This document shows, one piece after another, positions 37,070 to 47,251 of a stretch of DNA of 62,213 nucleotides (positions are counted from its first letter, which is position 1; every line of letters begins with the position of its first letter). The translations under genes and the position numbers were made by a program. This DNA is from an uncultured Alistipes sp. (lineage in GTDB: Bacteria > Bacteroidota > Bacteroidia > Bacteroidales > Rikenellaceae), in contig UQUQ01000010.1 of the NCBI GenBank assembly GCA_900544265.1, forward strand, positions 1 through 62,213. Direction: 5' to 3'. The notes under the pieces are model-generated. The model saw only the letters and a program-made list of their open reading frames with translations. It was not told the origin of the DNA and did not search any database.

Positions 37070-37100
37070 CAAATGTAAAACAAACTTTACAAAATTGCAA
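37070..37100 (-). promoter_or_regulatory. Promoter and probable operator of the membrane protein/XRE pair
   Basis: Minus strand: TTG (37098-37100), 20 nt, TACATTTG (37070-37077). An inverted repeat TGTAAA (37074-37079), six bases, TTTACA (37086-37091) overlaps the -7 element, which suits autorepression by the small HTH protein. Confidence 0.7.
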
Positions 37101-37193
37101 GTATACACGACAAAAAAATAGTCCGGATGAAAAAAATCGGGGGAGCGTTCAGCGAATGCTCCCCCGAAGTCGTGCGGCGGTCGGACCGCTCCG

Positions 37194-38476
37194 CTACTCT
37201 TCGTATTGCGTGATCCGGCCCGTGAAATCGGCCCGGATGGCGTGGCCGTTCATCTCCTGCGCCTCAACGGTCACGCGGTAGGTGCCGTCGGCGTTGTCGA
37301 CGATCGTGACGCTGCCCGAGTTGATCGAGGCGTTCGGCACGTAGGCCCCCATTTCGTAGTAGATGCTGCCGTGGTACCATCCGTCGGCATCCTTCCATCC
37401 CTTGACGACGGTGTCGGGTGCGAGCGATCCGTCGATGCGGTAGGTGCCGGCCATCGAGCCGGGGAACGGAGCGTCGGGCCGCTTCTGGATGTAGAGGCCG
37501 AGGCGGGTTTCCATCAGTCCGAAGGAGTCCTCGGCCCGCAGGGTGAGGAAGTAGGTGAGAGCCTGATCGGTGAAGGCGTTGTCATCGAATGCGGGCTCGA
37601 AATAGGCCTCGGTGCACGTTACCGAGACGTCGCCCGTCAGGTTCGAGAAGGGCTCTCCGACCATCGGGTCGGCAACCTCGTATTCGTAACTCTCCGCGGT
37701 GACGCCCGTCGTGATGCAGCCGCTCTCGTATCCGAAGGCGAAGGCGATGTAGGTGCCGGCGCCGTAGGTGGCGAACACGTCGTAGAAGTCCTTTTCCCGG
37801 GGGCCCGAGAAGGTCAGCAGATGCATGTTGTTCTTGTTCTGCTCGACGAAGGCGGCAGCCAGCTTGTCGAGGCTTTCATAGGCGTCGACCGTGCTCTTCG
37901 GGAAGATGTAGAAGGTGTAGGTGTCCTCGTTCGAGGGCTCGACCCGGACGGTCGTCTTGTCGGTCATCGTGATGCGGAAGGTGTTGGCCGACGGCGAGAC
38001 GGCATCGGTCACATAACGCTCCGAGAGGTTGACGTCGGTCGTGATCGTTCCCGTCTCATCGAGTCCGAAGGCGATGCAGTAGAGCGGCGTCTGGGCGTCT
38101 ATCCGTCGAAGGTCATGGTCTCGGCGCCCGTCGAGATCTGGGAGGCATAGAACTCCTCGAACGAGTCGTATCCGTGGTCGGCATACTGGGTCTTCAGCAT
38201 CATGACGGCGGTAGCGGCAGCGGCGGCGGGGTCGGACCCGTATTTATCGTTCAGGGTCGACTCTTCGATCGGGGCCCAGTAGAAGTTGCCCGTGCCGTTT
38301 TTCGGCGTGATGTGGACGGTGATCGATCCGGAGCTCTTTCCTGTCAGCTCGAACGTGAAGTCCGGCGTGTGATCGGGCGGCGTGTCCGGACCGGAGTCCG
38401 ATTCCGAATCATTGCATCCGCACAGCGCTCCCACACAACAGAGGCTTATTCCCAGACGAAGGAGAAGTTTTTTCAT
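37194..38476 (-). pseudogene. Bacteroidetes surface lipoprotein interrupted by a one-base frameshift
   Basis: Two abutting frames read as one protein. The first (38476 to 38099) starts with a lipoprotein signal ending GALCGC and ends MTFDG-stop. The second resumes at once in another frame with IDAQTPLYCIAFGLDE (from about 38098) and runs to 37194. Adding one base near 38097-38101 restores a single protein of about 427 residues. The family is the common Bacteroidetes lipoprotein type with fibronectin-like strands (KSSGSITVHITPKNGTGNFYW). It is either a true recent pseudogene or a sequencing error; the rest of both frames is intact. An independent ATG at 38012 is available. Confidence 0.8.
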
Positions 38477-38650
38477 GGGCGATAAATTTTAATTTTAATA
38501 ATAAGGTGGATTGGTTTTCCCTGCAAGAAAGAGAAAAAATCGGTTGATGCAACCTCTGCTCCGAAAAATTCTGCATTCGGAGGTCGGGACGGTCATCCGC
38601 CCGGCCGAGACGGCCGGTCGGTGTATCGCGACGACGGGGTGCGGCCCCGC

Positions 38651-38734
38651 GCGTGGGACGGGTGTGGTCTTGCGTGGGACGGGTGTGGTCTTGCGTGGGA
38701 CGGGTGTGGTCTTGCGTGGGACGGGTGTGGTCTT
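38651..38734. repeat. Minisatellite: four perfect 21-bp copies
   Basis: The unit GCGTGGGACGGGTGTGGTCT plus T repeats at 38651, 38672, 38693 and 38714 with no mismatch. Being a multiple of three, it opens long spurious frames on both strands. It lies in the 535-base gap 38477-39011, where no gene is supported. Confidence 0.95.
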
Positions 38735-38810
38735 ACGCGGAGCAGGTGCGGCCCCGGTGTGGGACGGGTGCGGCCCCGCATGTGGAGGGGCCGGCATGGC
38801 GGTGCGGCAG

Positions 38811-39010
38811 GTGCGGTCCTGCGGTGCGGCTCGGTGTGGTCCTGCGGTGCGGCTCGGTGTGGCCCTACGGCGCGGCGAAGTGCGATCCTGCGGTGCGGCA
38901 GGTGCGGTCCTGCGGCGCGGCTGGTGCGGCGGCTGCGGCGCGGCTCGGTGTGGCGGCTGCGGTGCGGCTCGGTGTGGCGGCTGCGGTGCGGTGGTGCGGT
39001 CCTGCGGCCG
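38811..39010. repeat. Second GC-rich repeat array, ~21-23 bp units
   Basis: About eight imperfect units built on GGTGCGGCTCGGTGTGG and TCCTGCGG (for example at 38817 and 38840, 23 bp apart; later units near 38940 and 38961 are 21 bp apart). It runs up to the stop codon of the PAS gene. Confidence 0.8.
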
Positions 39011-39011
39011 G

Positions 39012-39362
39012 TCAGCCTCGCACGTAGTGGGGCATGGCGTCGGGAAGCTCCATCGAGAACTCGACGAGGCCGCGCACGACGCCCTCTTCGCGCCAGGCGG
39101 TCTGGTAGATGAGTTTGTGCACGCCCCGCTTCTCGATCGTGTAGACGTTGCGCCCGCCCGTCTCGATCAGGCGGCGGATGATCTCCCGCGAGCGTTCGTT
39201 GTGGCAGGGAAGGAGCGAGCGGCCCCGCACGTCGCCGTTCACGGCGATCGAGCGGGCATTCTGGTAGAGGACCGTCCCCTCGGTGTCGCAGCGCGTGACG
39301 GCGCAGTCGAGTTCGTCGCACCAGTCGGGCCGGTCGTGTCGTGTCGTGTCGGAAGGTGTCAT
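39012..39362 (-). CDS. Small PAS-domain-like protein
   Basis: 116 residues from ATG 39362. CAVTRCDTEGTVLYQNARSI, GRSLLPCHNERSREIIRRLI and the C-terminal strands (NVYTIEKRGVHKLIYQTAWRE) are the pattern of the short stand-alone PAS proteins found in Bacteroidales; partner and ligand are unknown. An upstream ATG at 39425 would add a Pro/Arg-rich tail of 21 residues. Just after the start, the 5-bp word GTCGT is repeated three times (plus a variant) at 39333-39352. It follows the ClC gene on the same strand. Confidence 0.75.
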   Translation of the reverse strand: MTPSDTTRHDRPDWCDELDCAVTRCDTEGTVLYQNARSIAVNGDVRGRSLLPCHNERSREIIRRLIETGGRNVYTIEKRGVHKLIYQTAWREEGVVRGLVEFSMELPDAMPHYVRG

Positions 39363-39467
39363 GTCGTTCGGGTTTTGCGGGTTGAAACAGGGTGTCGGTT
39401 CGGGGCGTTGCGGGTGGCGTCGCACGGCGGCTGCCGCGCAGCACCCTCCGCCGCATCCGGCTGGCGG

Positions 39468-41252
39468 TTACTGCTGGATGCGCACCAGCTGCTCGCGGTA
39501 GGCGTTCAGGATGCGCGACTTGGAGATGAAGCCCAGGTAGTGGTTTTGCTTGTCGACGACGGGCAGCATCCACGTGTGGCTGTCCTCGAACTTCGGGAGG
39601 ATGCTCTGGATCGACTCGTGTTCGAGAATGCGGTCGGGCGGCTGGATCATGTAGTCCGAGATCGGCTGTCCGTACTTCTCGCGCTTGAACATGTCCTTGC
39701 GCAGGTCGTCCAGCTGCACGATGCCGATCAGCCGGCCGAAGTTGTCGATCACGGGGAAGATGTTGCGGTGTGCCGTCGAGATGATGTGGATGATGTCGCC
39801 CAGCGTGAAGTTCTCGCGGATGCGCAGGAAGTCGGTCTCCATCAGGTCCTCGAGCTTCAGGAAGACGAAGACCGACTGGTCCTTGTCGTGGGTCAGCAGC
39901 TCGCCCTTCTCGCGCAGCTTCTTGGTGTAGATGGAGTCGGGGTCGAGGTAGTAGTTCACGGCGAAGGAGATGCAGGCGGTGATCATCAGCGGGATGAAGA
40001 GCCCGTAGCCGCTCGAGAGTTCGGCGATCAGGAAGATCGACGTCAGCGGGGCCTTCATTACGCCGGCCATCACGCCGGCCATGCCCACGAGGGTGAACGA
40101 CGCGACGGGGACGCTCCAGTGGAAGAGGGCGTTGCAGACGAGCGCCATCGACGCGCCCGTGAAGGCGCCGACGAAGAGCGACGGGGCGAACGTACCGCCC
40201 ACGCCGCCCGCGGCGTTGGTCGAGGCCATGGCGATGACCTTGAAGAACATCGTGGCGATGACGAAGAGGATCACCACCCAGTCGATGTTGCGGAAGCGGT
40301 AGAAGAGCGAACTGTCGAAGAGCTGCTGCGCGTCGCCATGCATTAGCGACGTGAAGCCCTCGTATCCCTCGCCGTAGAGGGGCGGGAAGATGAAGATCAG
40401 GATGCCCAGCACCGTGCCGCCGACGATCCACTTCTTGTATTGCCGGTCGAAGCGGCCGAAGAAGTTGACCACGCGCGTGTTCATCGTGGTGAAGTACCAG
40501 GCCATCAGTCCGCAGCAGACGCCCAGCAGGATGAAGAGCGGGATCTGCCACAGCTCGAAGGCATCCTCGGGGGCGAGCGTCACGGCGAGGATCGGGTCGA
40601 AGCCCCGCAGCATGAAGGCCATCGTCGTGGCGGTGATCGAGGAGATGAGCAGCGGGATGACCGACCCGGCCGTGATGTCGAGCATGAGAATCTCCAGCAC
40701 GAAGACCACGCCCGTGATCGGAGCCTTGAAAATCGCCGCGAGCGCCGCGCCGGCGCCGCAGCAGAGCATCAGCGTCGTGTGCTTGTAGTTGAGGCGGGCG
40801 AGCCGTCCGACGTTCGAGCCGATGGCGGCGCCCGTCAGCACGATCGGGGCCTCGGGACCCACCGAACCGCCGAATCCGATGGTCGTGGCGCCGCCGACGA
40901 TCGAGGTCCAGCAGTTGTGCGGGGCGATGCGCGAGTTGCGGCTCGACATGGCGTAAAGCACGCGCGTCACCCCTTCGGAGATGTTGTCGCGCACGATGTA
41001 GCGGACGAAGAGCGACGCGAGGATGATGCCCACGACCGGGTAGATCAGGTAGAGGAAGTGGGCGCTGTCGACGGGAAACCAGCGCGTCAGTCCGTTCTTG
41101 ATGGCGTAGAGCAGCACCTCGAAGAAGTAGGTCCCCAGTCCGGCGAGCACGCCGACTACCACGGCCAGAAGCATCATCATCTGGCTGTTCGACAGACGCC
41201 GTGTCAGGTGCAGGAACAGGGCGTAGAGCCGGTCGGCACGCGGGAGTTTCAT
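39468..41252 (-). CDS. ClC family chloride channel/transporter with two CBS domains
   Basis: 594 residues. About 18 helices (residues ~25-440) with ClC landmarks GGSVGPEAPIVLTG, KAPITGVVFVLEI and GGVGGTFAPSLFVGAF, then two CBS domains (~455-594) that usually bind adenine nucleotides. The position of the external gating glutamate (GREGP in the E. coli exchanger) is occupied by Val in GSVGP, so a coupled proton antiport is doubtful. The start lies 20 bases after the trpS stop; the two are probably one operon. Confidence 0.93.
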   Translation of the reverse strand: MKLPRADRLYALFLHLTRRLSNSQMMMLLAVVVGVLAGLGTYFFEVLLYAIKNGLTRWFPVDSAHFLYLIYPVVGIILASLFVRYIVRDNISEGVTRVLYAMSSRNSRIAPHNCWTSIVGGATTIGFGGSVGPEAPIVLTGAAIGSNVGRLARLNYKHTTLMLCCGAGAALAAIFKAPITGVVFVLEILMLDITAGSVIPLLISSITATTMAFMLRGFDPILAVTLAPEDAFELWQIPLFILLGVCCGLMAWYFTTMNTRVVNFFGRFDRQYKKWIVGGTVLGILIFIFPPLYGEGYEGFTSLMHGDAQQLFDSSLFYRFRNIDWVVILFVIATMFFKVIAMASTNAAGGVGGTFAPSLFVGAFTGASMALVCNALFHWSVPVASFTLVGMAGVMAGVMKAPLTSIFLIAELSSGYGLFIPLMITACISFAVNYYLDPDSIYTKKLREKGELLTHDKDQSVFVFLKLEDLMETDFLRIRENFTLGDIIHIISTAHRNIFPVIDNFGRLIGIVQLDDLRKDMFKREKYGQPISDYMIQPPDRILEHESIQSILPKFEDSHTWMLPVVDKQNHYLGFISKSRILNAYREQLVRIQQ

Positions 41253-41272
41253 CGTCTGCGGTGGCGTGTCGG

Positions 41273-42469
<1,197 letters not shown>

Positions 42470-42501
42470 TTACGAAAAACCCGCCGCGGTTGCGGAAAAA
42501 G

Positions 42502-42530
42502 TTGCCGATTATCGGTATTTTTTATATTTT
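42502..42530 (+). promoter_or_regulatory. Promoter of oxyR with a small palindrome in the spacer
   Basis: TTG (42502-42504), 18 nt, TATATTTT (42523-42530). CCGAT-T-ATCGG (42505-42515) lies in the spacer and could be a control site. Confidence 0.55.
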
Positions 42531-42554
42531 AGTCCGCCGAAATAGTTACCTTTT

Positions 42555-43454
42555 ATGACGATCATCCAACTTGAATACCTGTTGGCCGTGGCCAACTGCG
42601 GCAGTTTCTCGATGGCTGCCGAGCACTGCTTCGTGACGCAGCCTTCGCTGAGCATGCAGGTCAAGGCCCTCGAGGAGGAGCTGGGCGTGGTGCTGCTCGA
42701 CCGCTCGAAGAAACCCGTGATTCCGACCGAGGCGGGAGCCGTGGTGCTCGAGCGTGCCCGCGAGACGCTCAAGGCCTACAACTGCATCCGCGAGGCGGTG
42801 GCCGAACTCAAGGGCGAGACGGCCGGCAAGCTGCGGCTGGGTGTCATCCCGACAATCGCGCCCTACCTGCTGCACAAGTTCATCCCGGCCTTCGTCCGCG
42901 ACTTCCCGAAGGTCGAGCTGGAGATTTCGGAGATGATTACCTCGGAGATCGTCACGGCGCTCAAGCGCGACCGCATCGACGCGGCGCTCGTGGCCAGCGG
43001 CACGTGCGGCGAGGGCATCCAGGAGCAGGAGCTCTTCAACGACCGCTTCTTCGCCTACGTCTCGCCCGAGAATCCGCTCTACGAGCGGCAGAACATCCGC
43101 ATCGAGGAGATCGACCTGAAGGACCTCGTGATCCTGAGCGCCGGCAACTGCATGCGCGACCAGATCATCGAGCTGTGCCAGGCCAAGCGCGAGATGCCGT
43201 CGCACTTCTCCTTCGAGTCGGGGTCGCTCGACACGCTCATGCGCATCGTCGACTGCACGGCCTGCCTGACGATCATTCCCGAGATGGCCATCGAGTTCAT
43301 CCCGGCCGAGCGGCGCGACCGCGTGAAGACCCTCGCCAAGGGGGCCACCTCGCGCAAGATCGCCGTGGCCGTGCGCCGCACCTATGTCAAGGGGTCGATC
43401 ATCCGGGCCCTCACCGATACGATCATGGCGCATGCCGCGCCCGGCAAGTCGTGA
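42555..43454 (+). CDS. oxyR: Hydrogen-peroxide-sensing LysR regulator OxyR
   Basis: 299 residues. N-terminal LysR helix-turn-helix (FSMAAEHCFVTQPSLSMQVK), then a regulatory domain. Two cysteines in GNCMRDQIIELC fall at residues 199 and 208, the same positions as the redox pair of E. coli OxyR, with the RDQ motif between them. Peroxide oxidises them to a disulfide and activates defence genes. No catalase, dps or ahpC gene is adjacent, so its targets must lie elsewhere. Confidence 0.95.
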   Translation: MTIIQLEYLLAVANCGSFSMAAEHCFVTQPSLSMQVKALEEELGVVLLDRSKKPVIPTEAGAVVLERARETLKAYNCIREAVAELKGETAGKLRLGVIPTIAPYLLHKFIPAFVRDFPKVELEISEMITSEIVTALKRDRIDAALVASGTCGEGIQEQELFNDRFFAYVSPENPLYERQNIRIEEIDLKDLVILSAGNCMRDQIIELCQAKREMPSHFSFESGSLDTLMRIVDCTACLTIIPEMAIEFIPAERRDRVKTLAKGATSRKIAVAVRRTYVKGSIIRALTDTIMAHAAPGKS

Positions 43455-43591
43455 GCGGCGGCCGGGTGGGGCGGCGAACGGATGGCAAGTCGGAAGCGCC
43501 CGGCGGCACGGGCGGGAACGACCCGTTGAACGGGTCGGCCGGTTGAGGCTGTCCGAATCGGAGCGGGCGTGCGCGGCGTGCGCGCGTCGGA

Positions 43592-43622
43592 CGGGGTTCC
43601 GGGTGCGGAACGCCGTTTTTTT
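43592..43622 (+). terminator. Terminator of oxyR
   Basis: Stem of nine pairs with one G-G mismatch (43592-43601 with 43606-43615, loop GGTG), then seven T residues. A separate palindrome CGACCCGTT-G-AACGGGTCG at 43519-43537 lacks a T run. Confidence 0.85.
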
Positions 43623-43686
43623 GTCGCGTTCGGGGCGGCCGGAGCTATTTCTTGGCGTGTAATTTTCAAATCTTAATTCTATTTCG

Positions 43687-43694
43687 TACCTTTG
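43687..43694 (+). promoter_or_regulatory. -7 promoter element of the rsfS-ftsH operon
   Basis: TACCTTTG, 37 nt before the rsfS start. The -33 is poor. It is the only promoter seen for the seven-gene operon. Confidence 0.6.
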
Positions 43695-43731
43695 CAAGGT
43701 TATAGACACATATTGATATTGAAAGGAATTT

Positions 43732-44082
43732 ATGAACAAACTGATCGAAACGATCGTCAGCGCGATTGAAGATAAAAAGGGAAAGAACATCGTATCGCTG
43801 GACCTTTCGGGATTCGACGGTGCCATCTGTTCGCAGTTCGTGGTCTGCAATGCGGACTCCACGACGCAGGTGGCCGCCATTGCCGCGGGCATCGAGGAGA
43901 AGGTGCTCGAAGAGCTCGGCGAGAAGGTCTGGCGCATCGAAGGGCAGCAGAACGCCCTGTGGATCGCCATGGACTACGTGGATGTCGTGGTGCACATCTT
44001 CCAGACCGAGCTGCGCAGCTTCTACCGCCTGGAGGAGCTGTGGGCCGATGCTCCCATGCAACATTACGAATACGAAGAATAG
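43732..44082 (+). CDS. rsfS: Ribosomal silencing factor
   Basis: 116 residues of the RsfS/DUF143 family, which binds L14 on the 50S subunit and blocks subunit joining in starvation. GFDGAICSQFVVCNADSTTQV, GQQNALWIAMDYVDVVVHIF and the C-terminal YRLEELWADAP are family features. It begins the operon, 9 bases before ftsH. Confidence 0.95.
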   Translation: MNKLIETIVSAIEDKKGKNIVSLDLSGFDGAICSQFVVCNADSTTQVAAIAAGIEEKVLEELGEKVWRIEGQQNALWIAMDYVDVVVHIFQTELRSFYRLEELWADAPMQHYEYEE

Positions 44083-44091
44083 AAGGAGACA

Positions 44092-46344
44092 ATGACAACA
44101 AAAGGAAACAGCAATAAACCCCGTGTGAACATGCCGCGGCCCTCGTTCATGTGGGTCTACGGCGTGCTCGGCGCCCTGATCATCGGCTGGGCGCTCTTCG
44201 GGCAGTCGGACGACACGCCCCTGCAGAGCGACTGGATGACCGTCGGGCAGATGGTCGAGGCCGGCGAGGTGGAGAAGATCGAGGTCATCAACCGCGACCA
44301 GGCGCAGGTCTACCTCAGGAAGGAGGCCGTGAAGAGATACCGTACCGACACGAATGACAAACGTTTCCGCCGCATGCCCGAAAAGGGGGTGCAGCTGGTT
44401 TTCAATATCGGGTCGGTGGATTCGTTCCGCGAGGACCTGAAGGCCGCCGAGCAGGTGTCGGGCAGCCAGGTCCCGGTGGTCTATGAGAACAAGACCAACG
44501 ACTGGACCAACATTCTTGTCAACCTGCTGCCGTGGGTGCTTATCATCGGCGTGTGGATCTTCCTCATGCGGTCGATGGCGCGCGGTGCCGGCGGCGGCGC
44601 GGGCGGCGGCATCATGAACGTGGGCAAGGCCAAGGCGCAGGTCTTCGACAAGGACAACTCCAAGCGGGTGACCTTCAAGGATGTGGCCGGTCTGGAGGAG
44701 GCCAAGGTCGAGATCATGGAGATCGTCGACTTTCTCAAGAAGGCGGACAAGTACCGCGAGCTGGGCGCCAAGATCCCGAAGGGGGCGCTGCTCGTCGGCC
44801 CTCCGGGTACGGGCAAGACGCTGCTGGCGAAGGCTGTGGCGGGCGAGGCGAACGTGCCGTTCCTTTCGATCTCTGGCTCGGACTTCGTCGAGATGTTCGT
44901 GGGCGTGGGCGCCTCGCGCGTGCGCGACCTCTTCGAACAGGCCAAGCAGAAGGCCCCCTGCATCGTCTTCATCGACGAAATTGACGCCATCGGCCGCGCG
45001 CGCGGCAAGAATGCCGGCTTCTCCGGTAACGACGAACGCGAAAATACGCTCAACCAGCTCCTCACGGAGATGGACGGCTTCCAGACCAATACGGGTGTCA
45101 TCGTGCTGGCGGCGACGAACCGCGCCGACATCCTCGACAAGGCGCTCATGCGTGCGGGTCGCTTCGACCGGCAGATCGAGGTGGGGCTGCCCGACGTCAA
45201 GGAGCGCGAGGAGATCTTCGAGGTGCACCTGCGGCCGCTGAAGCTCGATCCGGAGCTCGACCGCTCGTTCCTGGCGCGCCAGACCCCCGGCTTCTCGGGC
45301 GCCGACATCGCCAACGTCTGCAACGAGGCGGCGCTCATCGCCGCACGCCACAACAAGAAGTTCATCTCGAAGGAGGACTTCCTCGCGGCCATCGACCGCA
45401 TCGTCGGCGGCCTGGAGCGCAAGAACAAGATCATCTCCGACGAGGAGAAGCGCGTGATCGCCTACCACGAGGCGGGCCACGCCACGGTAAGCTGGATCCT
45501 CGAGAATGCCAACCCGCTCATCAAGGTGACGATCATCCCGCGCGGCAAGGCGCTCGGCGCCGCCTGGTACCTGCCCGAGGAGCGGCAGATCACCACGCGC
45601 GAGCAGATCATGGACGAACTGGCCGCCACGCTCGGCGGGCGCGTCTCGGAGCAGCTGACCTTCGGCGAGGTTTCGACCGGGGCGCTCAACGACCTGGAGC
45701 GCGTCACGAAGCAGGCCTACGCAATGGTCGCCTACTACGGCATGAGCGACGCGATCGGCACGATCTCGTACTACGACTCGACGGGCCAGAGCGACATGTC
45801 CTTCACGAAGCCCTATTCGGAACTGACGGCGCAGCAGATCGACGCCGAGGCCAAGGCGCTCATTGCCAAGGCCTACGCCATGGCCGAGAAGGTGCTGCGC
45901 GAGCATGCCGACGGACTGAAGCAGCTGGCCGAGCTGCTGCTCGAACGCGAGGTGGTCTTCACCGAGGATGTCGAGCGCATCTTCGGCAAGCGCAAGAAGG
46001 ATATCGAGCGCGAGCGCCGCGAGGCGGCGGCCCGTGCCGCCGGAAAGGAGGCGCCCGAGCAGGCTTCTGCGAAGTCCGACCCGGCCGCCGCAACGACTTC
46101 GGCGGACGAAGCACGGACCTCCTCCGCGAAGGCCGGTGACTCCTCCGTGACGGCCGCAGCCCCCGCCGCAACCGCACCCGCTGCCGATGCAACTTCCGCG
46201 AAGGCCGGCGCAGCTGCCGCGTCCGGCAAACCCGCCGCGAAGGCCGGTGATGCCGCTGCTGCCGCACCTGCCGCTCCCGCTGCCGATACGCCCGCTGCGG
46301 CGGATGGCCCGGCGAAGGACTCCCGTCCGGGCGGTGACCGATAA
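44092..46344 (+). CDS. ftsH: ATP-dependent zinc metalloprotease FtsH
   Basis: 750 residues. Two membrane helices (about 19-36 and 142-162) flank a periplasmic domain. The AAA+ module has Walker A from G236 (GPPGTGKT) and Walker [13 protein letters not shown], and the peptidase has the zinc motif H459-EAG-H463. It extracts and degrades membrane and cytosolic proteins. Unusual is the ~95-residue C-terminal tail made almost entirely of Ala, Pro, Ser, Asp and Lys (from about 655), longer than in most FtsH. Confidence 0.97.
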   Translation: MTTKGNSNKPRVNMPRPSFMWVYGVLGALIIGWALFGQSDDTPLQSDWMTVGQMVEAGEVEKIEVINRDQAQVYLRKEAVKRYRTDTNDKRFRRMPEKGVQLVFNIGSVDSFREDLKAAEQVSGSQVPVVYENKTNDWTNILVNLLPWVLIIGVWIFLMRSMARGAGGGAGGGIMNVGKAKAQVFDKDNSKRVTFKDVAGLEEAKVEIMEIVDFLKKADKYRELGAKIPKGALLVGPPGTGKTLLAKAVAGEANVPFLSISGSDFVEMFVGVGASRVRDLFEQAKQKAPCIVFIDEIDAIGRARGKNAGFSGNDERENTLNQLLTEMDGFQTNTGVIVLAATNRADILDKALMRAGRFDRQIEVGLPDVKEREEIFEVHLRPLKLDPELDRSFLARQTPGFSGADIANVCNEAALIAARHNKKFISKEDFLAAIDRIVGGLERKNKIISDEEKRVIAYHEAGHATVSWILENANPLIKVTIIPRGKALGAAWYLPEERQITTREQIMDELAATLGGRVSEQLTFGEVSTGALNDLERVTKQAYAMVAYYGMSDAIGTISYYDSTGQSDMSFTKPYSELTAQQIDAEAKALIAKAYAMAEKVLREHADGLKQLAELLLEREVVFTEDVERIFGKRKKDIERERREAAARAAGKEAPEQASAKSDPAAATTSADEARTSSAKAGDSSVTAAAPAATAPAADATSAKAGAAAASGKPAAKAGDAAAAAPAAPAADTPAAADGPAKDSRPGGDR

Positions 46345-46376
46345 GACCGACAACCGACTAACCTCAATGCCTGAAA

Positions 46377-47225
46377 ATGACTGACAAGATGAAGAATCTC
46401 GCGGTCCGCACGTTGAGCGGGATCGTACTTGCCGCGGTGGTCCTCGGGGCCGTCGCCTGGTCGCCGTGGAGCTTCGGCGCGCTGCTGCTGCTGCTGCTCG
46501 TCGGCGGCATGCACGAATTCTACGCGCTGGCCGAGGCGCGGGGCGACCGCCCGCAGCGCCTGATCGGCATGGTGACGGGCGCGGTGCTCTTTGCCGTCAA
46601 CTTCGCCTTCCTTTCGGGAGGTGCCGGTGCGGCGGGCGGGCTCCGGCCGCTGCTGGCCGCCGGGATGGCCTTCCTGCTGCTGTTGCTGCCGCTGATGCTC
46701 GTCTGCGAGCTCTACCGCCGGGGCGAGAACCCCGCGGCGAATGTCGGCGTGACGCTGCTGGGCATCTGCTACGTGGCCCTGCCGCTGACGCTCATGGCCT
46801 ACATCCCCTTCGTGGGGCGTTATGCGTGGAATCCGTGGACTATGCTCTTCTTCGTCTTCATCATCTGGGCCAACGACGTCTTCGCCTACCTCGTGGGCAT
46901 GGCCTTCGGACGGCACCGCCTCTTCGAGCGGCTCTCGCCCAAGAAGTCGTGGGAGGGGTTCTTCGGCGGCGTGGCCGGAGCCCTCGTCATGGGATACGTC
47001 GCCTCGCGCTGCATGGGCGAGGCGTGGTGGGTCTGGATCGGCCTGGCGCTCGTCGCCGCGGTGACGGGCGTGCTGGGCGATCTGGTGGAGTCGATGTTCA
47101 AGCGCGCGGCCGGCGTCAAGGACTCCGGGACGATCATCCCGGGCCACGGCGGCATCCTGGATCGTTTCGACGCCATGCTGCTCGCGGCTCCTTTCGTGGT
47201 CGTCTACCTCTGGTTTGTTCTGTGA
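46377..47225 (+). CDS. cdsA: Phosphatidate cytidylyltransferase
   Basis: 282 residues, multi-pass membrane enzyme making CDP-diacylglycerol. The family signature is in the C-terminal part: SPKKSWEGFFGG and SGTIIPGHGGILDRFDAML. Downstream psd uses phosphatidylserine derived from its product, so lipid genes are grouped. It starts 32 bases after ftsH. Confidence 0.96.
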   Translation: MTDKMKNLAVRTLSGIVLAAVVLGAVAWSPWSFGALLLLLLVGGMHEFYALAEARGDRPQRLIGMVTGAVLFAVNFAFLSGGAGAAGGLRPLLAAGMAFLLLLLPLMLVCELYRRGENPAANVGVTLLGICYVALPLTLMAYIPFVGRYAWNPWTMLFFVFIIWANDVFAYLVGMAFGRHRLFERLSPKKSWEGFFGGVAGALVMGYVASRCMGEAWWVWIGLALVAAVTGVLGDLVESMFKRAAGVKDSGTIIPGHGGILDRFDAMLLAAPFVVVYLWFVL

Positions 47226-47251
47226 GTTGAAACCGAAACCTTCGTCGTGTT

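Noticed and set aside
38511..40346. A 611-codon plus-strand frame across the minisatellite and the ClC gene
   Set aside because: It exists because the 21-bp repeat is a multiple of three and because of GC-rich antisense; no protein features.
42547..42554. TACCTTTT directly before the oxyR start codon as its -7 element
   Set aside because: It touches the ATG and has no -33; a better pair (TTG, 18 nt, TATATTTT) lies upstream at 42502-42530.
43519..43537. Perfect palindrome after oxyR as a terminator
   Set aside because: No T run follows; the terminator is the hairpin at 43592-43622.
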